From NCBI RefSeq assembly GCF_014200495.1, contig NZ_JACHBY010000011.1, positions 62,001-126,000 on the forward strand: 64,000 nt of DNA. Direction: 5' to 3'. The notes under the pieces were generated by a model. That model saw nothing but the letters and a program-made list of their open reading frames with translations. It did not search any database and was not told the origin of the DNA. The translations under genes were made by a program, and so were the position numbers. Positions 1 through 8,345 of this stretch are shown in pieces (positions within the stretch are counted from its first letter, which is position 1; every line of letters starts with the position of its first letter). The stretch is from Mucilaginibacter geliditolerans. Its GTDB lineage: Bacteria > Bacteroidota > Bacteroidia > Sphingobacteriales > Sphingobacteriaceae.

Positions 1-1672
1 ATATGGTGTAATCCAGCTCAATAGTTTCTGTTGAACCGCATACATCAGCTGTTGGGTTAAATACAGTGGCTATCACTGAATAACTTCCGCTGCTATAAAT
101 CACCGGATTTTTAGGGTAACTATAAATATATAATGTCTGGGTCCCTTTTGTTATTGAATCAACAGCGACAGGCTTGGTATCGGTATAAGGCGTGGTGCCG
201 TTTTGAAAATCCCATTGTATACTGGTGGTTTTATATGGCAGTGTTAATTGTAAATTATAATTAACACCCGTACAACCATTGCTTTGCGTGGCCTTGGTTT
301 GTGGGTTTTGTAGTGCGATATATTCATCCAGATCCTGCAAATTGGCGCCGGCAGCGTAGCCGTATGATTCATGTTCGCCAAAGCCATAGGCAATGGCATT
401 AAAACCATCACTCGCGCTTATATTATGTGTGCCATTACTCACTGATATTTGCGCGTACGAGTACAAATTATTATTAGGCACTACCGAAAACTGGTTATAC
501 GGTTGCCCATCGAGTTTAAATGAAGATGCGGCATCAGTTTTTATTAGCACATTAATATAACTAGCTAATATCAAATAATTACTGGTTGAAAACAGGGTTA
601 CATGATCCAGAGTTTGCTCAAGCGGCGTAAGGTAGATCATTTCGGGATCACCAATATCAGCAGGATCATTATCGCATGATGTCGTATTCGTATTTCCTTG
701 CGAAACCGCGTATTGTGCAACCTGGATAGGTTCATCGGCAGTAATGATATTTGGCTGCGATGAGTTAAACTCATAATACAATCCATTTATAAATGAGCCT
801 GGAGCCATAAGCTGCCCGTTTATGGTAACATTGGTAGCCGGATTGCTCAAAATCACTCTAATAATATCAAAATCCCGGTTTTTTAAGGGCACTGTTATAT
901 AATTCTTTCCCCATGATGCTGTAGGATATACCTGCTGAAAAAGATTATCGGAGGAATTATCCTTAGGATTACAACCTATCTGGATTCGTGTGCTGCCTGA
1001 AAAAACAGCTATCTTTTTACAAGCCTCAGTGCCCGAACTTACTGATTGTATGTGAGTGCCGGTAAGGTCATTACCTGCAAGCCCCTGGTAAACATCCCCC
1101 TTATTTAAAACCACGGAGAAAGCTTTATTTGCGGGTGTACCGTCAAGCAATCCAACAGAAGGAGTAATTTCAACAGTGGTATTATCCTCAGTGCCTATAA
1201 CCATAAATGTTGAATAAGCAGTCTGGTTGGCTTTTTGGGTATAATTAATAGAGGTATAATCCTTGCCTAATGTATTTACGGGCAACAGTAATGTAGCGCC
1301 AGATGAATTCTCCGCAAAAATATGCGCGTATATGGCTACCGGTTTTAGTGAAGTAATATGAATGGTGTTATGAGATTGCCCCTGGCTGCCTATATATGTG
1401 GCTGCCGGCATATTTAAAACGGTTACCTGGTTAGCGGTAATATTAAATGGCATGGAGGCGCTCCCACCCTCAAATTCAACTGTGCCCGACGTATTTACAT
1501 CTGATGTAATGTACAGGTCCATCTGGCTTCCCGTAGTAGAACCCGGCGGGTTTGAATTAGCCATATAGGCCGTCCAAAACTCCGTACCTTTATTCGTACT
1601 GCCCTGCGAATAACCCTGTAAACAACAAAAAATAAACATAACAGCTATCGCTGTTGCATACAAAGTTCTCAC
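1..1672 (-). CDS. Secreted IgGFc-binding-domain/PKD surface protein, 3' end outside window
   Basis: The frame is open from position 1672 to the window edge, about 557 codons. No ATG lies between the upstream in-frame stop and the signal peptide; the best start is GTG at 1672, giving a basic N-terminus, a hydrophobic stretch (IAVMFIFCC) and a cleavage-like region (GYSQG). Residues roughly 25-400 resemble the N-terminal domain of Bacteroidota IgGFc-binding proteins (STNKGTEFW near the start, then VIGTEDNTTVEITP). Around residues 480-540 there is a PKD-like beta-sandwich segment (IQWDFQNG). Such proteins usually end in a type IX secretion or gliding-motility C-terminal domain, which would lie outside the window. 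Surface or secreted location is inferred; the ligand is unknown. The GTG start is moderately supported because a later ATG would cut into the signal peptide. Confidence 0.75.
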   Translation of the reverse strand, partial: MRTLYATAIAVMFIFCCLQGYSQGSTNKGTEFWTAYMANSNPPGSTTGSQMDLYITSDVNTSGTVEFEGGSASMPFNITANQVTVLNMPAATYIGSQGQSHNTIHITSLKPVAIYAHIFAENSSGATLLLPVNTLGKDYTSINYTQKANQTAYSTFMVIGTEDNTTVEITPSVGLLDGTPANKAFSVVLNKGDVYQGLAGNDLTGTHIQSVSSGTEACKKIAVFSGSTRIQIGCNPKDNSSDNLFQQVYPTASWGKNYITVPLKNRDFDIIRVILSNPATNVTINGQLMAPGSFINGLYYEFNSSQPNIITADEPIQVAQYAVSQGNTNTTSCDNDPADIGDPEMIYLTPLEQTLDHVTLFSTSNYLILASYINVLIKTDAASSFKLDGQPYNQFSVVPNNNLYSYAQISVSNGTHNISASDGFNAIAYGFGEHESYGYAAGANLQDLDEYIALQNPQTKATQSNGCTGVNYNLQLTLPYKTTSIQWDFQNGTTPYTDTKPVAVDSITKGTQTLYIYSYPKNPVIYSSGSYSVIATVFNPTADVCGSTETIELDYTI

Positions 1673-1830
1673 ACGTGTAAAAAAATCACTGATAGCCGGT
1701 TTGTTATTTGGGCAGATGTTTTTTGACTAAAAGCACATAAAGCTATTAAAGAATATATTACATCCAAACAGATATTCGTAAATGAATAAAAAAGTTACGT
1801 CCCTGCTAAATACTTGTATTGAATTTAGTG

Positions 1831-2535
1831 TTAAAAAAACTTATCCGGGTTAGGAACCAGGTTCAGGAACGATTCAAAGTTTTCCTGGTAGTTAGATTGA
1901 TCCAGTTTGTAATAGAACGCCCCTTTTTTTGATGACTGCTTATCCTTCTCAGGCAGCTTCACCAGTAAGCCGGTTGATAATAATTTACGACTGAAGTTAC
2001 GGTCATCAAACTTGGTTTGATAAACGCCTTCATAAAGCGCCTGTAGCTGTGGAATGGTGAATTTTTCAGGCAATAACTGGAATAATATAGGGTGAAATGC
2101 CGCTTTATAACGCAGCTGCCTTTTAGCCAGCTTAACCATTTCAGTATGGTCAAATATCAGCTCGGGTATTTCATCCAGCAAAACCCATTCGGCGTGGTAC
2201 TCATCACTTAGCTGTTTTTCATATTGATGGATATCGATAAGCGCGAAATAAGCGATGGAAATAACCCGTTCAACAGGGTCCCTATCAGGCTTACCGAATA
2301 CCTGGAATTGATCCATGTACACATTTTTCAGTCCTGTACGCTGTTCCAGCACGCGGTTAGCTGCATCTTCCGGACTTTCATCAGGCTTAACGAAACCGCC
2401 CATAAGGCTCCATTTATGCAATTGAGGCTCAATACTTCGCTGAACAAGTAATAATTTTAAGTCCCAGCCATCAAATCCGAAAATGATACAATCAATGGAT
2501 ACTAAAATTCCTTTTTCACCGGGGTATTTATACAT
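1831..2535 (-). CDS. Nudix-fold transcriptional regulator (NrtR/AraR type), catalytic box degenerate
   Basis: This 234-residue protein has an N-terminal Nudix fold (about 1-140) and a C-terminal winged-helix region (about 150-225), the arrangement of NrtR/AraR-type regulators. The Nudix box at residues 47-69 keeps the glycine frame and first Glu (GFVKPDE) but reads RVLEQR where an active hydrolase has REUxEE, so the metal-binding glutamates are gone. That fits a ligand-sensing regulator rather than an enzyme. In Bacteroidota, members of this family control sugar catabolism (for example arabinose) or NAD synthesis. Ligand and target cannot be told from the sequence; a GH127 arabinofuranosidase-type gene 6 kb away makes an arabinose link possible but weak. 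No obvious operon partner. Confidence 0.85.
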   Translation of the reverse strand: MYKYPGEKGILVSIDCIIFGFDGWDLKLLLVQRSIEPQLHKWSLMGGFVKPDESPEDAANRVLEQRTGLKNVYMDQFQVFGKPDRDPVERVISIAYFALIDIHQYEKQLSDEYHAEWVLLDEIPELIFDHTEMVKLAKRQLRYKAAFHPILFQLLPEKFTIPQLQALYEGVYQTKFDDRNFSRKLLSTGLLVKLPEKDKQSSKKGAFYYKLDQSNYQENFESFLNLVPNPDKFF

Positions 2536-2582
2536 AATTGGGTTAAGAGTTTAAGTACAAGTGTAAAGATAATTCTACACAG

Positions 2583-2694
2583 AACCAAGAATCAAGATAC
2601 AAGAATCAGGAAAACGCAATAAAAAAATTTAACTGTGAAGACGTGAACCTTTCTGCTCCGTCTTGATTCTTGTTTCTTGATTCCTGACTCTTCC
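2583..2694. repeat. Inverted repeat of a degenerate 7-bp word (AAGAATC)
   Basis: The left arm (2583-2611) is a run of AAGAATC-like heptamers; the right arm (2661-2694) is the same word inverted (CTTGATT). About 22 of 25 positions pair between the arms, around a spacer of some 50 bp. It fills the gap between the Nudix regulator and the ABC transporter gene. It belongs to the word-palindrome class described in the findings. Confidence 0.75.
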
Positions 2695-2697
2695 CAA

Positions 2698-4464
2698 CTA
2701 GCTTACTCTTTTCCCCTGCAGTAGCATATTCACAGCGTCGTCCAACGAACCGGCACGGGTTACTTCGCCCGAGTTTACAAAGAATATTTCATCGGCATTT
2801 TCAATAGTATTCAACCTGTGCGCTATAATTACACGTGTAGTATGTTGCGGCAGTTTGTCCAAAATATCGCTTAATAGTTTTTCAGTTATGGTATCAACAT
2901 TGGCAGTAGCTTCATCTAAAATAAGCAGATCAGGATTTCGTAAAACTGCGCGCATAAAGGCAATCAGCTGCTTTTGGCCCAGGCTTATGCTATCCCCGCT
3001 TGATGCTACTTTGGTTTCCAGTCCGCTTTCAAAAAGGGCAAGTAATCCGCCTAAATTTGCGTCGGTTATTACTTGCTCAAACTGTTCGCTGGTATAGTCA
3101 CGGTAAAGCTCATTGCCATATAAGATATTCTCTTTTACAGTACCGGTAAAAAGAAAAGGCTCCTGCAAAATAAAGCCGACCTTTTTGGTTCGCTCCAAAG
3201 GATCGTAAGAGCGGATATCTTTTCCATCCAACAATACAGTACCTTTCGATGGATCATACAGGCGCGCTATTAATGAGGCCGTAGTTGTTTTACCGCCGCC
3301 TGTTGGGCCAACCAACGCGTAGGTTTTACCACGCTCCAGTTTAAAACTGATGTTATGCAATATCTCATGATCGGGCGTATAGCCAAAATGCACATTCCTG
3401 AACTCTAATAAGGATGCTTCAGGTTCGGCCAGGACACTTTGAACGGTTGGTAAATTGCTTTCCAACGATAAGATCTGCGAGATCCTGTCCCAACCGGCCA
3501 TAGCCACCTGGAAACTTGTCCACAATGCGGCTAGTTGTCTCAATGGGTTATAAAACAAGGTAGCGTATGACAGGTAACTTACCAGTAAACCAATACTAAA
3601 ATCGCCAATACTGATGAGATATATGCCACAAGCTAATACTAACAACTGGGCAATGCTCGAGAAAAAGCTATATACAGGCAGGAATATATTATTGGCTAAA
3701 CCCGCTCCTATTGCCGTGTTATAATTATCCTTATTGGCCTCGTCAAAGCGCTTTCTGAAATAATCGCGACGATTAAATGCAATGATCACTTTAAAGTTAT
3801 TCAGACTTTCCTGTATCTCGGCGCTCATACCGCCAACGCTTTTTAAGTTGGTAGCATTCTTCCGCTTAACCCATGGCGATACCACACTTGTAAATATCAA
3901 TATTAAAATACCTGGCGCCAAGGCAATAACCCCTAATTTATAGTGAATGAACAGCAAGGCAATACCAGCCCCCGTCATGGTAGCAATATTACCGATGAAT
4001 TGCATGAGTGATTGCGAGAAAAACTGGTTCAGCTTATCCGTGTCATTATTCACACGAGATATCAGGTCGCCTGCTTTGTTCGAATTAAAGAAATCGACAG
4101 GCAATTGCTGTAATTTATTGAAGATGGCATTCCTCAGCGTGAATAGCATGCGTTGCCCTACCCCGCCCATTAATTTGGTTTGCATATAGCTGCTTCCCAG
4201 TGCCGCCGTATACATGGCTAACAGTATCCCCGCGTTAATTAATACGCCATGATATTGTTTGGTTTGCACATATTTATCAATGGTAAGTCCAATAATTAGC
4301 GGACCCAGTAAATTGAGCGTTGAGTTGGTAAGAATGGCCATTAAAGCCATTAATAAATTTTTTCTTTCGTGGGCGATCAACTGTATCAGCTTTTTAAGCG
4401 CCACATAGGTTGATGTCTTTTCCTGCTTTTCCGAAAGTTTATTAAGATCGTAGTTCATTTGCAT
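2698..4464 (-). CDS. ABC exporter half-transporter, canonical catalytic NBD but divergent signature
   Basis: A 588-residue MsbA-type half transporter: six membrane segments in about 30-330, then a nucleotide-binding domain. Walker A is GPTGGGKTT (about 384-392), Walker B is LLILDEATANVD (about 511) with its catalytic Glu, and the H-loop is IIAHRL. The ABC signature reads SLGQKQ instead of LSGGQ. It lies 22 bp downstream of a second half transporter, in the same orientation, whose NBD has the opposite defects. Together they make a typical heterodimeric exporter with one active and one degenerate ATP site (compare TM287/288, BmrCD). Substrate unknown; lipid or drug export from the inner membrane is the usual role. 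Confidence 0.92.
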   Translation of the reverse strand: MQMNYDLNKLSEKQEKTSTYVALKKLIQLIAHERKNLLMALMAILTNSTLNLLGPLIIGLTIDKYVQTKQYHGVLINAGILLAMYTAALGSSYMQTKLMGGVGQRMLFTLRNAIFNKLQQLPVDFFNSNKAGDLISRVNNDTDKLNQFFSQSLMQFIGNIATMTGAGIALLFIHYKLGVIALAPGILILIFTSVVSPWVKRKNATNLKSVGGMSAEIQESLNNFKVIIAFNRRDYFRKRFDEANKDNYNTAIGAGLANNIFLPVYSFFSSIAQLLVLACGIYLISIGDFSIGLLVSYLSYATLFYNPLRQLAALWTSFQVAMAGWDRISQILSLESNLPTVQSVLAEPEASLLEFRNVHFGYTPDHEILHNISFKLERGKTYALVGPTGGGKTTTASLIARLYDPSKGTVLLDGKDIRSYDPLERTKKVGFILQEPFLFTGTVKENILYGNELYRDYTSEQFEQVITDANLGGLLALFESGLETKVASSGDSISLGQKQLIAFMRAVLRNPDLLILDEATANVDTITEKLLSDILDKLPQHTTRVIIAHRLNTIENADEIFFVNSGEVTRAGSLDDAVNMLLQGKRVS

Positions 4465-4486
4465 TTATATTTTACTTCCGGAATTT

Positions 4487-6244
4487 CTATTTAGCAACGG
4501 TTTCATAATTGCTGGTACTTTGCTGCGAGTTAAAGATCTGCACATATTCAGGGCTGCTGTGCATCAGCTCATCATGTTTGCCGCTGGCTACAATTTCGCC
4601 CTGCATTAATACGATTATCTTATCATAATGCTCCACTGCTCCAATTTTTTGGGTTACCGATATCAGCGTTAAGCCGCGATAATTTTTTTGTACGTTGGCT
4701 AGTATTTTCTTTTCGGTATTACCATCAACACGCGCAGTAAAATCATCCAGCAATAAAACTCTCGGATTAACGGCCAACGCCCTTGCCAGCATAATACGCT
4801 GTTTTTGCCCGCCTGAAAGGCTCGATCCGCGTTCTGATACTATGGTGCTTAATCCATCAGGCAAACCATCAATAAAACCTCTCAATTCGGCCGTATCAAT
4901 AGCTTTCTCCAGCGATTCATCGGTTACGGTATCGCTAAAGGCGATATTTTCCCTGATGCTCATATTAAAGATGATACTATCCTGAAAAACAAAACCCACC
5001 TGGCTGTGGAACGATTCGCTATCATACATAGCAATGCTTCTGCCATCAAATTCCACGGTACCGCTATTGGCGTTGATAAGCCCGGTAAGCAGGTAAAGCA
5101 ACTGTGTTTTTCCGGCAGCGGTGGGACCAATTACCGCTATTTTTGAACCCGCTTTTACTGAAAAGGAAACGTTCTCCAGCGCCGGTTTTTGGCCGTATAA
5201 TACAGTTACATCTTTCAGATCTATATCACCTCTCAATGGCTCCTTAACAATACCTGTTTGCGGCAGATCGGGGGCATTTAAAACTATATTAATACGCTCA
5301 TACGATGCCGTTGCTTGCGCTATAATATTGCTCATGAAACCAATAACCAGTATAGGGAATATCAGCAATGACAGGTAACTGTTAAATGCCGCGAAATTAC
5401 CCAGGCTCATGCTGCCTGCAATTACATAATGGCCGCCCAGTACTAAAATGCTCAGGGCCGCCATGTTAGCGGTAAATGTGATAATTGGTATCAAACCGGC
5501 AAAAAGATTTAAAATAGATAGCCCAAAATCTTTAGCTCTCGTATTTGCCTGTAAAAACTTGGCATATTCCAGTTGCTGCGAATTAATAACCCTTATAAGC
5601 GCCGAACCCATTATACTTTCGTTGATTACCTTGTTAAGCCAATCGATAACCGCGCGGCTTTCTTTAAATAACACCCTTACTTTCTTCAGCACATAAAAAA
5701 ATGTGCCACCAATGATAGGGATGATGGCGATAACGCAAAGCGCCAATTTCCAGTTGATAATCAGCAATAAGATACTGGCGCCAATAATAATAAACAATGA
5801 CGACGCTATAGAAACAACCGCCTGTGATACAAACATTTTGATAGAATCAACATCGGCAGTAAGGTTGGTGAGCAGTTTGCTCGGGTTTACCATTTCAACA
5901 AAGGCATAGCTTTGCTTTGATATTTTGTCGGACAGCTTACTCCTCAAATCCCGCGCTACACGCTCGGAGGCATAAGTTTGTATAATACTTTGCAGATACG
6001 TGAATATAAATATGGCAATTACCGCCAGCGTAAATTCAATTATAATAGGCTTATAAACAAATTGCTTGTGCGTATAGGCATCAATGCCATTGGCAATTAT
6101 TTTAGGTAGCAACAGGTTAATACCATTACTAAAAAGTGCGAAAACTATCAGCATTATCACCAAACCCATGTATGGTTTAAGCAAGCTAAATATCCCGGGC
6201 TTTTTAGGCTGTTGGTTTGCAGACTGATCTTTAGGTTTTTCCAT
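4487..6244 (-). CDS. ABC exporter half-transporter with degenerate Walker B and H-loop
   Basis: A 585-residue half transporter with six membrane segments in about 25-330 and a C-terminal NBD. Walker A is GPTAAGKTQ (about 371-379) and the signature is a canonical LSGGQ (about 475). The residue after the Walker B Asp is Asp, not Glu (LLLDDFTARVD), and the H-loop His is replaced by Gln (SVTQKI). Its own ATP site is therefore expected to bind but hardly hydrolyse ATP. It is the first gene of the two-gene unit and is divergently transcribed from the GNAT gene. The defects complement the altered signature of the partner encoded downstream, so an obligate heterodimer is the best reading. Confidence 0.92.
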   Translation of the reverse strand: MEKPKDQSANQQPKKPGIFSLLKPYMGLVIMLIVFALFSNGINLLLPKIIANGIDAYTHKQFVYKPIIIEFTLAVIAIFIFTYLQSIIQTYASERVARDLRSKLSDKISKQSYAFVEMVNPSKLLTNLTADVDSIKMFVSQAVVSIASSLFIIIGASILLLIINWKLALCVIAIIPIIGGTFFYVLKKVRVLFKESRAVIDWLNKVINESIMGSALIRVINSQQLEYAKFLQANTRAKDFGLSILNLFAGLIPIITFTANMAALSILVLGGHYVIAGSMSLGNFAAFNSYLSLLIFPILVIGFMSNIIAQATASYERINIVLNAPDLPQTGIVKEPLRGDIDLKDVTVLYGQKPALENVSFSVKAGSKIAVIGPTAAGKTQLLYLLTGLINANSGTVEFDGRSIAMYDSESFHSQVGFVFQDSIIFNMSIRENIAFSDTVTDESLEKAIDTAELRGFIDGLPDGLSTIVSERGSSLSGGQKQRIMLARALAVNPRVLLLDDFTARVDGNTEKKILANVQKNYRGLTLISVTQKIGAVEHYDKIIVLMQGEIVASGKHDELMHSSPEYVQIFNSQQSTSNYETVAK

Positions 6245-6443
6245 GCTTTAGTTTAGATGAGTTCGAGGCACATTTTTAATAATTCGGGTAAAAATAGCAA
6301 AGCTTTATTAAGCAACCATAAATATTGTACTCTAATAAGGGAAATCATCATAGCAAAGCATTTATTTTACATCCGTTTAATACTACAGACGATTGGGCGA
6401 TAAAAACATTTTAAATACATTTACACAATTGCCAAATAAAGCT

Positions 6444-7046
6444 ATGATAACACCCTTTAACCCTGACGACGAATACATACTGGAAGATGAACGTGTACTG
6501 TTAAGGCCACTTATTGCCAGTGATATTGATATATTACTGCCCTACGCCATTAATGAGCCCGATACCTGGAAATATTCTGCCGTTAATCCTGCTGGTGAGG
6601 AAGGAATGAGAGCATATGTTGATGGTGCCCTCAAAGCCAGAGCCGAGGGAAAAGAATACGCCTTTATTGTTTACGATAAACAAACCCATGAGTACGCCGG
6701 CTGTACTCGTTTTTACGATATACAACCGCAATACCAAAGCTTACAATTGGGCTATACCTGGTATGGTGAAAAATTTCGTGCTACGGGCCTGAACAGGCAT
6801 TGCAAGTTCCTGCTGCTGCAATTTGCTTTTGAGCAATTAGGTATAATACGTGTTGAATTCAGGGCCGACGCCAATAACGCCCGCAGTATTGCCGCCATGA
6901 AAGCATTAGGCTGTAAAGTTGATGGCACACTCAGAAGCGTTATGCCATTAGAAGACGGTACACGCCGTAATACTATTGTATTGAGTATTTTAAAGGATGA
7001 ATGGGAAAGTGGCGCGAAGGAAGCGTTGAGGGGAAAACTTTCTTAA
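6444..7046 (+). CDS. GNAT-family N-acetyltransferase (RimJ/RimL type)
   Basis: A 200-residue acetyltransferase of the RimJ/RimL-like GNAT group: ERVLLRPL near the N-terminus, a YTWYGEKFRATGLN segment corresponding to the acetyl-CoA-binding motif A region (roughly 110-130), and FRADANNARSIAAMKALGC (about 145-165), typical of the family. I chose the ATG at 6444 over an in-frame TTG at 6393 because the family consensus begins shortly after it and the upstream residues are not conserved-looking. The acceptor is unknown; ribosomal protein N-termini or small amines are possible. It stands alone, with a REP-like palindrome just downstream. Confidence 0.88.
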   Translation: MITPFNPDDEYILEDERVLLRPLIASDIDILLPYAINEPDTWKYSAVNPAGEEGMRAYVDGALKARAEGKEYAFIVYDKQTHEYAGCTRFYDIQPQYQSLQLGYTWYGEKFRATGLNRHCKFLLLQFAFEQLGIIRVEFRADANNARSIAAMKALGCKVDGTLRSVMPLEDGTRRNTIVLSILKDEWESGAKEALRGKLS

Positions 7047-7052
7047 AACCAT

Positions 7053-7137
7053 GTCATTGCGAGGAGGAACGACGAAGCAACCTCGTCGCGTTTTGATCTG
7101 CAAGCGACGAGGTTACCGCGCTATCACTCGCAATGAC
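7053..7137. repeat. REP-like palindrome, GTCATTGCGAG family
   Basis: Begins GTCATTGCGAGGAGGAACG and ends CACTCGCAATGAC, so its termini are inverted copies. The interior carries a second inverted pair built on AACCTCGTCGC / GCGACGAGGTT. It lies between the GNAT gene and the lacI-type gene. Related copies are at 10921, 11849, 53708 and 56571. Confidence 0.85.
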
Positions 7138-7150
7138 ACGCTTTTTAAAG

Positions 7151-7186
7151 CAAAAAAAATAGCGATGGGTTTGAAACCCATCGCTA
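7151..7186 (-). terminator. Rho-independent terminator of the LacI-family gene
   Basis: A perfect 11-bp stem, AGCGATGGGTT with loop TGA on the plus strand (7161-7185), is followed on the minus strand by a run of eight U (plus-strand A run at 7152-7159). It lies 24 bp past the stop codon of the LacI-type gene. Confidence 0.9.
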
Positions 7187-7208
7187 TCATAAATATCAAT
7201 AATATCTT

Positions 7209-8252
7209 TTACTTAGACCCAACCAGTGGTTTATCAACCGACGATGAGCCTCTTATCCTTAGCTCACTGTTCAAAGTAACCTGCTCTATTTTACGGCTCC
7301 CGACTGGTGTTTTTAATTTGTGCAGCAAAATGGTTATCACATTATCAGCTATTTCTTCAATTGGCTGGGCTATAGCGGTAATGGAGGGCGAGTACATTTC
7401 AAATACTTCATTATCATCAAATGATATAACAGCTATATCATCGGGTGTTTTTATACCCATATTGCTCAACACCTTTAAACCGCAAACACCAAGGCGGTTA
7501 GTGCCAAATAATATGGCATCAAACCCTTTATTCTTTTCAAGAAAGTCAGTTATCGGATCAATAATAAATTGTGGATCCTGGTAAAAATCAACTTCCTTTA
7601 TATGTGATGCCAGGTTATGTTCCTTCAGCGCCTTTTCATAACCATCCATACGTGCCTGCATTTGCGTTTGGTGCGATGAAAAGGTTATAAAGGCAATATT
7701 TTTATACCCGTGATCAATAAAGTATTTAGTGGCATTATACGTAGCATCCAAATTATCTACCACCACATAGCTCGATTCAAGCTCGGGAAAAAACCTGTCG
7801 AAAAGCACAACCGGCAGGTCGTCTTTTATCAAGGCTGCAATATCTTCTTCAACACCAACAGGCGGAGCAATTATGTAACCATCCACATGCCTGTCGCGGA
7901 ACATGTTTATCAGGTCCTTGGTTTTAGCCGCATCATTATCGGTACTGCAATAAATTATCCGGTAGCCATTTTTGTAGGCCCTGTCCTCAATATAGCGCGC
8001 GATATTTGCAAAAAAGATGTCGGATATATTTTCAACCATCAAACCAATAATGTTTGATTTACCGGTACGTAAACTTTTAGCCAACGAGTTGGGTTTATAG
8101 CCAACTTCTTCAACAAATTTCAATACTTTTTGTACAAGTTCATCGCTTATCCTCTTCTCTTTAGCCCTGCCATTTAATATAAACGATACGGTGGTTTTTG
8201 AAATATTCAGCTGGTTAGCAATATCAACTATTGATAATTTTTTGTTTACCAT
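7209..8252 (-). CDS. LacI-family transcriptional regulator
   Basis: A 347-residue LacI/GalR repressor. Residues 6-27 form the helix-turn-helix (SIVDIANQLNISKTTVSFIL), followed by the hinge helix (YKPNSLAKSLRTG), and residues about 63-340 form a periplasmic-binding-like sugar-sensing domain. Immediately upstream on the same strand is a GH127 beta-L-arabinofuranosidase-type gene ending 93 bp away, so it may regulate that gene or a wider carbohydrate locus; effector unknown. A strong terminator follows. Length and domain order are normal for the family. Confidence 0.93.
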   Translation of the reverse strand: MVNKKLSIVDIANQLNISKTTVSFILNGRAKEKRISDELVQKVLKFVEEVGYKPNSLAKSLRTGKSNIIGLMVENISDIFFANIARYIEDRAYKNGYRIIYCSTDNDAAKTKDLINMFRDRHVDGYIIAPPVGVEEDIAALIKDDLPVVLFDRFFPELESSYVVVDNLDATYNATKYFIDHGYKNIAFITFSSHQTQMQARMDGYEKALKEHNLASHIKEVDFYQDPQFIIDPITDFLEKNKGFDAILFGTNRLGVCGLKVLSNMGIKTPDDIAVISFDDNEVFEMYSPSITAIAQPIEEIADNVITILLHKLKTPVGSRKIEQVTLNSELRIRGSSSVDKPLVGSK

Positions 8253-8345
8253 TTAATTTACTCTTGTTGGATGTCAGTTTATTTTTGATATAAAAATCTA
8301 ATATAGCGTCTATTTGTTTATTTCGCAATTATACGGGCTTTCAAC

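Noticed and set aside
6393..6443. Upstream TTG start for the GNAT gene
   Set aside because: The extra 17 residues are not family-like; the ATG at 6444 fits better.
7051..7584. 177-codon plus-strand open frame
   Set aside because: It crosses a REP-like palindrome, a terminator and the reverse strand of the LacI gene; no family-like features.
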